From SZUA-584 sp050943225 (lineage in GTDB: Bacteria > Bacillota > Clostridia > Christensenellales > SZUA-584): DNA of 7,394 nt. Both the position numbers and the translations under genes were made by a program. Location: positions 1-7,394 of the forward strand of contig JBMNOT010000100.1 of the NCBI GenBank assembly GCA_050943225.1, written 5' to 3'. Shown piece by piece: positions 1 through 6,516 of the stretch. Every line of letters starts with the position of its first letter. Position 1 is the stretch's first letter. Under the pieces are notes generated by a model. The model did not search any database. It was not told the DNA's origin and was given only the letters and a program-made list of their open reading frames with translations.

Positions 1-1
1 T

Positions 2-637
2 ACCAACGGCCTGAGGGACGTGGACGCAGTGCTGACCACGCGCGAGCTGGCCAAGATGATCAAGCAGGCCAACATCGATTTCGCTCGTCTGCCTGACAGC
101 GACTTCGACCGCGTACTGGGCGAATCCACCGGCGCGGGCGTCATATTCGGCGCAACGGGCGGCGTGATGGAAGCGGCGCTGAGAACCGTGGCCGATATTC
201 TCACCGGTGAAGACCTCAAAGACGTGGATTACGAGTGCGTCCGCGGCATCGACGGCGTCAAGGAAGCCACGCTCAACATCGGCGGCATGGAGATCAAGGT
301 CGCGGTAGCCAGCGGCACGGGCAACGCCAAGAAGCTGCTGGAAAAGGTGCGCTCCGGCGAGAAGTTCTATCACTTCATCGAAGTGATGGGCTGCCCCGGC
401 GGCTGCGTGACGGGCGGCGGACAGCCGATCATCTCCGCGCAGGACAAAATGGATATCAACCCGTACGTACTGCGCGCCAAGGCCACGTATGCAGAAGACG
501 CCAGCAAGCCCAAGCGCAAATCGCACGAGAACGGAGAGGTCAAGCTGCTGTACAAGGAATTCTTGGGCGAGCCCAACAGCCACAAGGCTCACGAGCTGCT
601 GCATACGCACTATCAGGCGCATCCGAAATACCAGTAA
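2..637 (+). CDS. [FeFe]-hydrogenase catalytic subunit, C-terminal part (5' truncated by window)
   Basis: This is the last 211 residues of an [FeFe]-hydrogenase, which makes or oxidises H2 at a binuclear iron H-cluster in the cytoplasm. The frame is open from base 2, and the reading before the GTG at 20 (TNGLRD, then VDAVLTTRELA) continues the family sequence, so the gene begins outside the window. The stretch LGESTGAGVIFGATGGVMEA and the L3 H-cluster signature VMGCPGGCVTGGGQP are typical of the large-subunit fold. The two cysteine codons of L3 are at 392-394 and 404-406; in this family they bind the H-cluster cubane. The end, SHKAHELLHTHY, is the usual small-subunit-like C-terminus. Nothing follows it, so there is no extra C-terminal Fe-S domain. 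The L1 and L2 motifs and any N-terminal ferredoxin domains lie outside, so I cannot tell a monomeric ferredoxin-linked enzyme from an electron-bifurcating NAD(P)-linked subunit (HydA/HndD type). The stop is TAA, followed by a terminator. Confidence 0.95.
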   Translation, partial: TNGLRDVDAVLTTRELAKMIKQANIDFARLPDSDFDRVLGESTGAGVIFGATGGVMEAALRTVADILTGEDLKDVDYECVRGIDGVKEATLNIGGMEIKVAVASGTGNAKKLLEKVRSGEKFYHFIEVMGCPGGCVTGGGQPIISAQDKMDINPYVLRAKATYAEDASKPKRKSHENGEVKLLYKEFLGEPNSHKAHELLHTHYQAHPKYQ

Positions 638-654
638 CGGCATAAACAAAGCCC

Positions 655-682
655 GCCCCGGGAGACCGGGGCTTTCTTCTTT
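655..682 (+). terminator. Rho-independent terminator after the hydrogenase gene
   Basis: GCCCCGG (655-661), loop GAGA, then CCGGGGC (666-672) form a perfect 7-bp GC-rich stem, followed by the T-rich run TTTCTTCTTT. It starts 17 bases after the hydrogenase stop codon. On the minus strand the same stem is followed by GGGCTTTGTTT, so it may also stop transcription from the convergent flavodiiron gene, less efficiently. Confidence 0.85.
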
Positions 683-729
683 GGCGGAAAACCTGCGATT
701 TCCTGCCAGTTTGCCGTTTTTACGCCTGA

Positions 730-1956
730 TTATTCATTCATCTCTTTGATACGTGCCAGCACGCTGTCCGCCACAGCGTCGGCCAGGGCCATGGCTTCGT
801 CCATCTGGGATGGTTTCAGCGCCGAGCGGAGGACGAGCGGCGGCGCCACCAGCGTCATGTCCTTCATCTTGCCGATCATCTCCTCCATGACCTTATGCGC
901 TACCGGCGCCCAGGACCCGTTGCCCACCAGGGCCACCTTGCGGCCCCGCAGGTTCAGCACGGCCATGTCGTGCAGCAGCGAGTGCATGTTAAAATACAGC
1001 CCGTTGTTGTACGTGGGCGACGCGAACACGAGATGGCTATATTTGAACGCATCGGCGATGATATATGACGGGTGCGTCTTGGACACGTCGTACATGCGCA
1101 AATCATTCACGCCGCGCTCCGATAGCCGTCCTGCAATCACCGCGGCGGCATTTTCGGTGTTGCCGTACATCGACGCATACGCGATCACCACGCCGCTCTT
1201 CTCCGGCTCGTAGCGGCTCCACCTGTCGTATTTGCCGATAAAGTACTGAAGGTTTTTCCGCCACACCGGCCCGTGCAACGGGCATATCATATCGATGTCA
1301 AGCCCGGACACCTTGGCCAGCGCCTGCTGCACCTGTTGTCCGTAGCGCCCCACAATATTGGTGTAATAACGGCGCGCCTCGTCCATATAAAAACCGTCGA
1401 AATCCAGCTCGTCGGCAAACAGGTTGCCGTGCAGCGCACCGAAAGTACCGAACGCGTCCGCCGAAAACAGTACCTTGCTGGTCATGTCATGCGTCATCAT
1501 CACCTCAGGCCAGTGCACCATAGGGGCGAAGATAAACTTCAGCGTATGAGCGCCCAGGCAGAGCGTGTCATTTTCCTTCACTTCATGGCAGCGCCCTTCA
1601 ATATCGAAATTATAGAACTGCCGGATTATCTGAAACGTCTTGGCGTTGCCGACGATCTTCATATCCGGAAAGCGGCTGCACAGTATGTCGATGCTGTCGC
1701 AGTGGTCCGGCTCCATGTGGTTGATCACCAGATAGTCGATCGACCGCCCGTTCAGCACATGAGCAATGTTTTCAAGAAACACCTGCAGTATGGCGGAGTC
1801 CACTGAGTCCACCAGAGCCACCTTGTCGTCCATGATCAGATACGAGTTGTACGACACGCCGCCCGGCAGCGGGAACATGTTTTCAAACATCGCCAAACGC
1901 CTGTCGCTCGCCCCCACCCAATAAATGTTGTCCCTGACATGCTGTGAAATATGCAC
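730..1956 (-). CDS. Flavodiiron protein (A-type flavoprotein, O2/NO reductase)
   Basis: This cytoplasmic enzyme reduces O2 to water and/or NO to N2O, using electrons usually delivered by rubredoxin. Residues 1 to about 250 are a metallo-beta-lactamase fold with the complete diiron ligand set: H80, E82, D84 and H85 in HMEPDHCDS, then H148 (MVHWPE), D167 (FSADAFG) and H228 (PLHGPVW). Residues about 255-400 are a flavodoxin domain with the FMN phosphate loop ASMYGNTENAA near 261-271. At 408 residues it has the minimal class A layout, with no fused rubredoxin or flavin reductase domain. The start is GTG (1956-1954), supported by AGGGGTG (1970-1964) 7 bases upstream and by the family-like N-terminus. 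It lies 50 bases downstream of thiI on the same strand with no convincing terminator between, so it is probably the last gene of the desulfurase-thiI unit. O2 versus NO preference cannot be read from sequence. The stop is TAA. Confidence 0.96.
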   Translation of the reverse strand: MHISQHVRDNIYWVGASDRRLAMFENMFPLPGGVSYNSYLIMDDKVALVDSVDSAILQVFLENIAHVLNGRSIDYLVINHMEPDHCDSIDILCSRFPDMKIVGNAKTFQIIRQFYNFDIEGRCHEVKENDTLCLGAHTLKFIFAPMVHWPEVMMTHDMTSKVLFSADAFGTFGALHGNLFADELDFDGFYMDEARRYYTNIVGRYGQQVQQALAKVSGLDIDMICPLHGPVWRKNLQYFIGKYDRWSRYEPEKSGVVIAYASMYGNTENAAAVIAGRLSERGVNDLRMYDVSKTHPSYIIADAFKYSHLVFASPTYNNGLYFNMHSLLHDMAVLNLRGRKVALVGNGSWAPVAHKVMEEMIGKMKDMTLVAPPLVLRSALKPSQMDEAMALADAVADSVLARIKEMNE

Positions 1957-2006
1957 GTTGCTTCACCCCTCTAAAAAATGATAAATATCAGCACAAAGAA
2001 GACACG

Positions 2007-3188
2007 TTACGCGCCTATCTCCGTGATCACATCTGTTGCCAAAGCCGCCGTGATCATGCCCTCCACGTCCAGAGCATCTTCCGCGTCATGTATTGTCTCC
2101 ATGCGCGGCCTGGTCACCGGATGCTTGGGCACGAACACCGTGCAGCAGTCCTCATAAGGCAGTATGGACGTCTCAAACGTGCCGAACCGTTCCGCAAGGT
2201 TGGTGATCTCCAGCTTGTCCAAACCGATCAGCGGGCGCAGCACCAGCATATCCACCGCGTTGTCGGTGGCGCCCAGGCTGTCCAGCGTCTGGCTGGCCAC
2301 CTGGCCCAGGCTCTCCCCCGTCACCAGCGCTTTGCAGCCGTCCGCTTCGGCGATGCGCTCCGCGATGCGCATCATGAAGCGGCGCATCATCACCGTCAGA
2401 TAGTCGGACGGGCACTTTTCATACAGCGTCATCTGGATATCCGTAAAGCGGATGGTATGCAGTCGGATAGGCCCGGTGTAGCGCGCCATCAGCTTCGCCA
2501 GATCGTGCACTTTCTCCAGCGCCTTCTCGCTGGTGTATGGAAAGCTCTCGAAGTGCACTGCGGACAGCGCCACGCCCCTCTTGGTTATCATGCAGCCTGC
2601 CACCGGGCTGTCGATGCCGCCGGACAGCAGCAGCGCCACCCGGCCGTTGCACCCCACCGGCATGCCGCCCGGCCCCTTCAGCACACTGGTGTAGCAGTAC
2701 GCTCCTTCGCGGCGTATCTCGATATACGCTGTCAGCTCCGGATTGCTGAGGTTTACCTTGAGCCCCGGCACGTTTTTCAGTATCACGCCGCCCGCCTTCG
2801 CAGCTATTTCATTGGAATTCATCGGGAAACGCTTGTCCGCGCGCTTCGCTTCCACACGGAACAATACAGTCTCTTTGGGTATCTTCGCCCTCTCTTCCGC
2901 CACCAGAGCCGCCAGAGTCTCTGCTGCCGCGTCAAAATCCTGCGGCAGATGAACGGCCGGGCTGAACGAATGAACGCCGTAAACGCGCCCCAGAATATCC
3001 ATAACGGCATCCAGTTTATCTTCCGGCACGTTCTCCACATAGACGCGGCTCTCCCCGCGCCGGACGACTGCGCCTTCTATAGGCGCCAATGCGCTCTCGA
3101 GGTTGCTTACCAGCGCTTTCTCAAAATACGGCCGGTTGAGCCCTTTTAAATGTATCTCCGTATACCGAATGATGATGACGTTCTCCAT
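2007..3188 (-). CDS. thiI: tRNA 4-thiouridine synthetase ThiI, without rhodanese domain
   Basis: ThiI adenylates uridine 8 of tRNA with ATP and replaces the oxygen with sulfur, giving 4-thiouridine; in some bacteria it also serves thiamine thiazole synthesis. The 393-residue protein starts with the typical segment IIIRYTEIHLKGLNRPYFE, followed by an NFLD/THUMP RNA-binding region to about residue 165. The PP-loop ATP-binding motif LSGGIDSPV is at 188-196, and VTGESLGQVASQTL is at 289-302. The C-terminal PYEDCCTVFVPKHP (C348, C349) is the conserved cysteine segment of Firmicute ThiI. The protein ends at about 393 residues, so it lacks the rhodanese domain that carries the persulfide in E. coli ThiI (482 residues). 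The ATG start has AAGGA (3202-3198) 9 bases upstream, inside the last codons of the desulfurase gene, whose stop is 4 bases away. Translational coupling and direct persulfide transfer from that enzyme are likely. The stop is TAA. Confidence 0.97.
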   Translation of the reverse strand: MENVIIIRYTEIHLKGLNRPYFEKALVSNLESALAPIEGAVVRRGESRVYVENVPEDKLDAVMDILGRVYGVHSFSPAVHLPQDFDAAAETLAALVAEERAKIPKETVLFRVEAKRADKRFPMNSNEIAAKAGGVILKNVPGLKVNLSNPELTAYIEIRREGAYCYTSVLKGPGGMPVGCNGRVALLLSGGIDSPVAGCMITKRGVALSAVHFESFPYTSEKALEKVHDLAKLMARYTGPIRLHTIRFTDIQMTLYEKCPSDYLTVMMRRFMMRIAERIAEADGCKALVTGESLGQVASQTLDSLGATDNAVDMLVLRPLIGLDKLEITNLAERFGTFETSILPYEDCCTVFVPKHPVTRPRMETIHDAEDALDVEGMITAALATDVITEIGA

Positions 3189-3192
3189 GATG

Positions 3193-4311
3193 CTATTTCC
3201 TTGAAAACCTCCTCAATACGCTGACAGTGTCTCTTAGTATGTCCAGACAGACCGCCACTTCCTCTAATGTGTTGTCGGCACAGAAGCTGATGCGCGCCAC
3301 GCCTTCCGCATGCGCGCGGTCCACGCCGCATTCCAGCAGCACACGGCTTAATTTGCCTCGCGAGCACGCCGCGCCTGTGCCGATCATCACGCCTTTCTTC
3401 CCCATCGCCCGAGCCAATACTTCGCCGCGCACCCCTTCCACAGTAAGGCTCACAATATGCGGCACAAAGTTTTCGGGGATATGCACCGTAACGCCGTCCA
3501 TATCTTGGAGACCATCCAGAAAAGCGGCACGCAGTTGTCGAATCTTGTCGAAATTCTTCGCCTGCTCCTGCAACCCCATCTCCAGCACCTCGCCGAAGGC
3601 TAATATACCAAGCGTATTCTCCGTACCCGCGCGAAGGGAAAGCTCCTGCCCGCCGCCATGCAGCAGAGGGCGCAGCGTCACGCCCTGCCGCACCAGCAGT
3701 GCGCCGGTGCCTTTGAGCGCATGGATTTTGTGCGCGCTCACCGTGTAGGCGTCCACTAGCCCGGAGCTTAAGTCAACGGGCGTTTTCAGCAGCGCCTGAA
3801 CGCCGTCCGCATGAAACAGCACGCCGGGGTTCTTCGCCTTCACCGCTCGGGCGATGGCGAAAATATCATTCAGCGCGCCCGTCTCGTTGTTGACGTGCAT
3901 CACGCTGACCAGCGCCGTATCCTCCGTGACCAGCTCGGCGGCATCCTCCGGATGGATGACAAAGCCTCGCGGTTTCACGTATTCCACGCGGACGCCGCTT
4001 TGCTCCAGATGGCGGCACGTTTCATAGACGGAGGGGTGCTCGACAGCACTCACTACAATATGAGCGCCACGCCGGCTCAGTGCATTCAGCGCCATATTGT
4101 TGGCTTCCGTGCCGCCTGATGTAAACAGGCATGTCCCATTCAGCTGCAACGCGCCGCAAAGCTGCTGCCGGATCTGTTTGATTTCCTTGAACACTGCCTC
4201 CGCCTGCCCGTAGGCTGACGAAGGGTTATACCACAATCTCTCAAAATGTCTTTGCACGGCCGCCGATGTTTTGGGTCGTGTCGTCGCCGCGTTGTCCAGA
4301 TAAATTTCCAA
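3193..4311 (-). CDS. Cysteine desulfurase (NifS/IscS family) paired with ThiI
   Basis: This PLP enzyme converts L-cysteine to alanine and holds the sulfur as a cysteine persulfide for transfer. The protein is 372 residues when started at the TTG at 4311-4309. That start puts EIYLDNAATTRP at the N-terminus, as in the family, and lies 10 bases after a perfect AGGAGG (4327-4322). The frame stays open to a TTG at 4335, but that start would have to encode the Shine-Dalgarno site. Visible residues: H92 (VEHPS), D169 and Q172 (HADGVQ), the PLP lysine K195 in SAHKIHALKG, and the persulfide cysteine C316 in GTGAACSRGKL. The family usually reads HGPKG where this has HALKG. The adjacent thiI matches the known Bacillus arrangement in which a dedicated desulfurase (NifZ) feeds a short ThiI. 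No IscU/SufU scaffold gene lies beside it, so a dedicated tRNA role is more likely than general Fe-S assembly, though not proven. The stop is TAG. Confidence 0.95.
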   Translation of the reverse strand: MEIYLDNAATTRPKTSAAVQRHFERLWYNPSSAYGQAEAVFKEIKQIRQQLCGALQLNGTCLFTSGGTEANNMALNALSRRGAHIVVSAVEHPSVYETCRHLEQSGVRVEYVKPRGFVIHPEDAAELVTEDTALVSVMHVNNETGALNDIFAIARAVKAKNPGVLFHADGVQALLKTPVDLSSGLVDAYTVSAHKIHALKGTGALLVRQGVTLRPLLHGGGQELSLRAGTENTLGILAFGEVLEMGLQEQAKNFDKIRQLRAAFLDGLQDMDGVTVHIPENFVPHIVSLTVEGVRGEVLARAMGKKGVMIGTGAACSRGKLSRVLLECGVDRAHAEGVARISFCADNTLEEVAVCLDILRDTVSVLRRFSRK

Positions 4312-4321
4312 AAAGATAGTG

Positions 4322-4327
4322 CCTCCT
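4322..4327 (-). promoter_or_regulatory. Shine-Dalgarno site that decides the TTG start of the desulfurase
   Basis: On the minus strand the bases read AGGAGG, a perfect anti-16S match, 10 bases before the TTG at 4311. No ATG or GTG lies in frame between this site and the conserved LDNAATT codons, so TTG is the best start. Confidence 0.8.
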
Positions 4328-4339
4328 GCACACAAATGG

Positions 4340-4361
4340 GTTATAATGATGTTATCATAAC
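4340..4361. promoter_or_regulatory. 22-bp imperfect inverted repeat in the divergent promoter region
   Basis: The half GTTATAATGAT (4340-4350) is followed directly by GTTATCATAAC (4351-4361). The outer five bases pair perfectly (GTTAT/ATAAC), and 8 of 11 positions pair overall. The right half is itself a perfect 5-1-5 palindrome, GTTAT-C-ATAAC. A consensus -10 hexamer TATAAT lies within the left half on the plus strand (4342-4347), and TATGAT (4359-4354) lies on the minus strand. I see no good -35 for either. The 98-base gap 4312-4409 must hold promoters for both divergent genes, so a shared operator here is plausible. TTATAAT-G-AT resembles the left part of a PerR/Fur-type box (TTATAATNATTATAA), but the right half fits poorly. 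The regulator is unknown. Confidence 0.4.
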
Positions 4362-4398
4362 ACGAAATCCGCTTAAATTTAATCCTTTTTACAAAACT

Positions 4399-4405
4399 GG
4401 GAGGG
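4399..4405 (+). promoter_or_regulatory. Shine-Dalgarno site of the zinc-ribbon membrane protein gene
   Basis: GGGAGGG lies 4 bases before the ATG at 4410. It supports that start and places the CxxC zinc-ribbon motif at the very N-terminus of the protein. Confidence 0.75.
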
Positions 4406-4409
4406 TCGA

Positions 4410-6440
4410 ATGGAAAGGTGTTCTAAATGCGGCAACAAGCTTAGCAATGTTGATGTGCTTTGCCCACGGTGCGGCGCTCTGGTTGAAGTCATTCAGGTAA
4501 AGAACAGCTTCGTTCCGCCGCCACCGGAGCCCCCGGAAAGCACGCCCCCCGCCTGTGAGCGGCCCAATCTGGTTATCTACAACGAAGATTTCCCGGGCGA
4601 TGAACCTGTTGCGGATGAACCTGCTTCGGATGAGTCCGCTGCTGATGAGGACTCCATTTTGGACATCGTGGAGAAAGAGCCCGATTTTCCCGATTTACTC
4701 CCCACGGAGGAGGATACGCCCTCCCCGCAGCCATCAGTGACGCAGCCTGTACAGCCGTTCCTTCCCAAGCGCCTGTATGAAAATCCGCAGGATCTGGAGC
4801 GGGAGATTCAGGCTGAAAGCCGCATGGCCCGCCGTGTCCGTCAAAGAAGATGGTCGGAGCCGCAGGACGCCGAACAGCCTTCCCCCCGCGTCTCGGAAGA
4901 GCAGGAGAGCCGCCTGTCGAGGCGCGCAGCCCGTCAGGCAGCGTCATCCGCTTCCGAAGAGCAGCTGCTTAAGGAAGCCGATCAGCTGACGTCGCGCGCG
5001 TCGTGGCGTTCCCGTGTGACCGGTATGCCCGACGATGCCGAAACGCCTGTTGTACCAGAAGAGCCGCTTTCTCCGATAAGCACAGACGCCGAGCTTTCCG
5101 CCCCGCCCGCGGAAAGGACAATTCCCCACTACCGTGCAGAATACAGAGAGTCTCTGAGAAGGTCCGGCAGGGTGCGAAAATCCAAAGGCAGGATGCCTGT
5201 TGCTGCCGCCATACTGCTGTGGATCATGGTTGCGGCTGTGCTTTTCCTTGGCTTTTATTACCTGAACCAGCATGTGATGACCGTTTACGGCAGCTACGGC
5301 GTCTTTATAAACGCCCTCACCAACGGCAGGCTGAACCTGGATGCTTCCGTCGATATCAATACCATCAACGTCAAAATAACGGAATCCAAAATAGAATCCG
5401 GCGCTCCTTCCCATACGTTTACCGTAATGGCGGATGGAGCCACCAGCGTGCGTTTTTTTCCCACGGGCGATGTATTCGATATGAAGGACGGCATGGTCAT
5501 CTTCGAGGTGCCTGACGAATCCATCGCCTTGTCGCGCGGCGTCCTGACCTATGACAGCAGTATATTGGTGGAAGACATCAGCCTGGAGCTGACAGTGGGC
5601 ACTTCGACGGTCACCTATCCCATCGACCCGTTCAAGATACACCTGATCAGCTCTGAATATACGCGGGAAAAGCCCGAGCAGGATCAGTCCGTCACTCCGA
5701 CGGATTCTGTGCTTATCTCCCTTATGGTTGCTCCGGGCGCTACGGTCTTCATCAACAACAGCAATTATTCCGACGACATCTCCGACGACGGCCGGCTCAG
5801 CGTTGAGCTTCCGCTCTCAGACGAAGGCGATACGGTGTTTGTCGTGGATGTGATGCAGCCGGGCCGGCAGGCTGTCAAGGACAAATTCACCGTCACGAAA
5901 CAGAAGGAACCGACTCTGCTGAAACCCGAAACCGAATACCTGCGCACCTATACGGATTCATTCGAATGCCGAGGCGTTACCGACCCGGGCGCTACGCTCA
6001 GCGCGCAGCTCAATGACAAAACTTTCGCAGGCCTGGTATCGGACAGCGGCGCTTATTCCGTAGCATGCAAAGCCGCTGAATACGGCCTGTACAGCGTTAC
6101 GCTGACGGCTGCTGCCGCAGGCAAAGCGGACACCGTGGCTACCATCGCGGTAGAGCGGCTGCCCGAAGCCAATGTTTTCCAGTCAAGCGCCCGCAAAATG
6201 ACGGCGGCCAACGCGGTGCGCAACGCCGCTTCCCTGCTCAATACCGGTATACGTCTGGACACCGAAATCGGCGTGGTAACAACTGAGGGCCTGGCTCAGA
6301 AGTTTTCCGTGGCCGCAGGCAACGCACAGCTTAATTGCTACTATTACGGGCAGACTCCTCAGATTTCCGCAGGCAGAAAATACACGCTGTACGGCATGAT
6401 GGACGAGGCAGGAAGCTTCTATGTCATGTTCGTCGAATAG
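4410..6440 (+). CDS. Zinc-ribbon single-pass membrane protein with beta-rich extracytoplasmic repeats, function unknown
   Basis: I do not recognise this 676-residue protein as a named family. Residues 4-21 form a zinc ribbon (C4, C7, C18, C21 in CSKCG...CPRCG). Residues 35-120 are rich in Pro, Asp and Glu, with short DEP/DES repeats at 64-80. Residues 125-260 are highly charged and probably disordered or partly coiled. A basic stretch, RRSGRVRKSKGR (250-261), precedes one hydrophobic helix at about 262-286, so by the positive-inside rule the zinc ribbon is cytoplasmic and the C-terminal half lies outside. The outer part has a beta-rich region (about 310-412) and two related Ig-like segments (about 432-497 and 509-583, sharing PGAT and a D-x-G-x-x-SV turn). 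A C-terminal domain (about 588-676) ends in YTLYGMMDEAGSFYVMFVE and could be an OB-like fold. There is no catalytic motif, LPxTG or signal peptidase site. A sensory or cell-envelope role is conceivable but not shown. The gene stands alone, with TAG as stop. Confidence 0.85.
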   Translation: MERCSKCGNKLSNVDVLCPRCGALVEVIQVKNSFVPPPPEPPESTPPACERPNLVIYNEDFPGDEPVADEPASDESAADEDSILDIVEKEPDFPDLLPTEEDTPSPQPSVTQPVQPFLPKRLYENPQDLEREIQAESRMARRVRQRRWSEPQDAEQPSPRVSEEQESRLSRRAARQAASSASEEQLLKEADQLTSRASWRSRVTGMPDDAETPVVPEEPLSPISTDAELSAPPAERTIPHYRAEYRESLRRSGRVRKSKGRMPVAAAILLWIMVAAVLFLGFYYLNQHVMTVYGSYGVFINALTNGRLNLDASVDINTINVKITESKIESGAPSHTFTVMADGATSVRFFPTGDVFDMKDGMVIFEVPDESIALSRGVLTYDSSILVEDISLELTVGTSTVTYPIDPFKIHLISSEYTREKPEQDQSVTPTDSVLISLMVAPGATVFINNSNYSDDISDDGRLSVELPLSDEGDTVFVVDVMQPGRQAVKDKFTVTKQKEPTLLKPETEYLRTYTDSFECRGVTDPGATLSAQLNDKTFAGLVSDSGAYSVACKAAEYGLYSVTLTAAAAGKADTVATIAVERLPEANVFQSSARKMTAANAVRNAASLLNTGIRLDTEIGVVTTEGLAQKFSVAAGNAQLNCYYYGQTPQISAGRKYTLYGMMDEAGSFYVMFVE

Positions 6441-6471
6441 AGAACTGCCAGTTAAGTCGAGAAACTTAAAA

Positions 6472-6501
6472 GCGCTCCGGATTTTCCGAAGCGCCTTTTT
6501 T
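6472..6501. terminator. Bidirectional terminator between the zinc-ribbon gene and clpX
   Basis: GCGCT-c-CGGA (6472-6481), a 3-base T loop, then TCCG-a-AGCGC (6485-6494) form a 9-bp stem with one C/A mismatch. Six T follow on the plus strand (6496-6501). On the minus strand the stem is followed by TTTT, so it can serve both convergent genes. Confidence 0.85.
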
Positions 6502-6516
6502 AACTTTTTATATCGT

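Noticed and set aside
389..391. Glycine before the first L3 cysteine of the hydrogenase (VMGCPGG), where many enzymes have alanine.
   Set aside because: That position is variable in the MxCxxGCxxGGGQP signature, so this is within normal family variation.
1975..1995. Small palindrome TGATAAATATCA next to an A/T run between thiI and the flavodiiron gene, considered as a terminator or operator.
   Set aside because: The stem is only 4-5 AT-rich pairs with a tiny loop, too weak for a terminator, and it matches no operator well.
1944..3149. A 401-codon open frame on the plus strand.
   Set aside because: It lies opposite thiI, its translation is rich in His, Arg and Gln with no family resemblance, and thiI shows clear motifs on the other strand. 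It is a GC-codon shadow.
4944..5642. A 232-codon open frame on the minus strand.
   Set aside because: It is antisense to the zinc-ribbon protein, with no ribosome site or domain seen. The plus-strand frame has a coherent zinc ribbon, TM helix and start signal.
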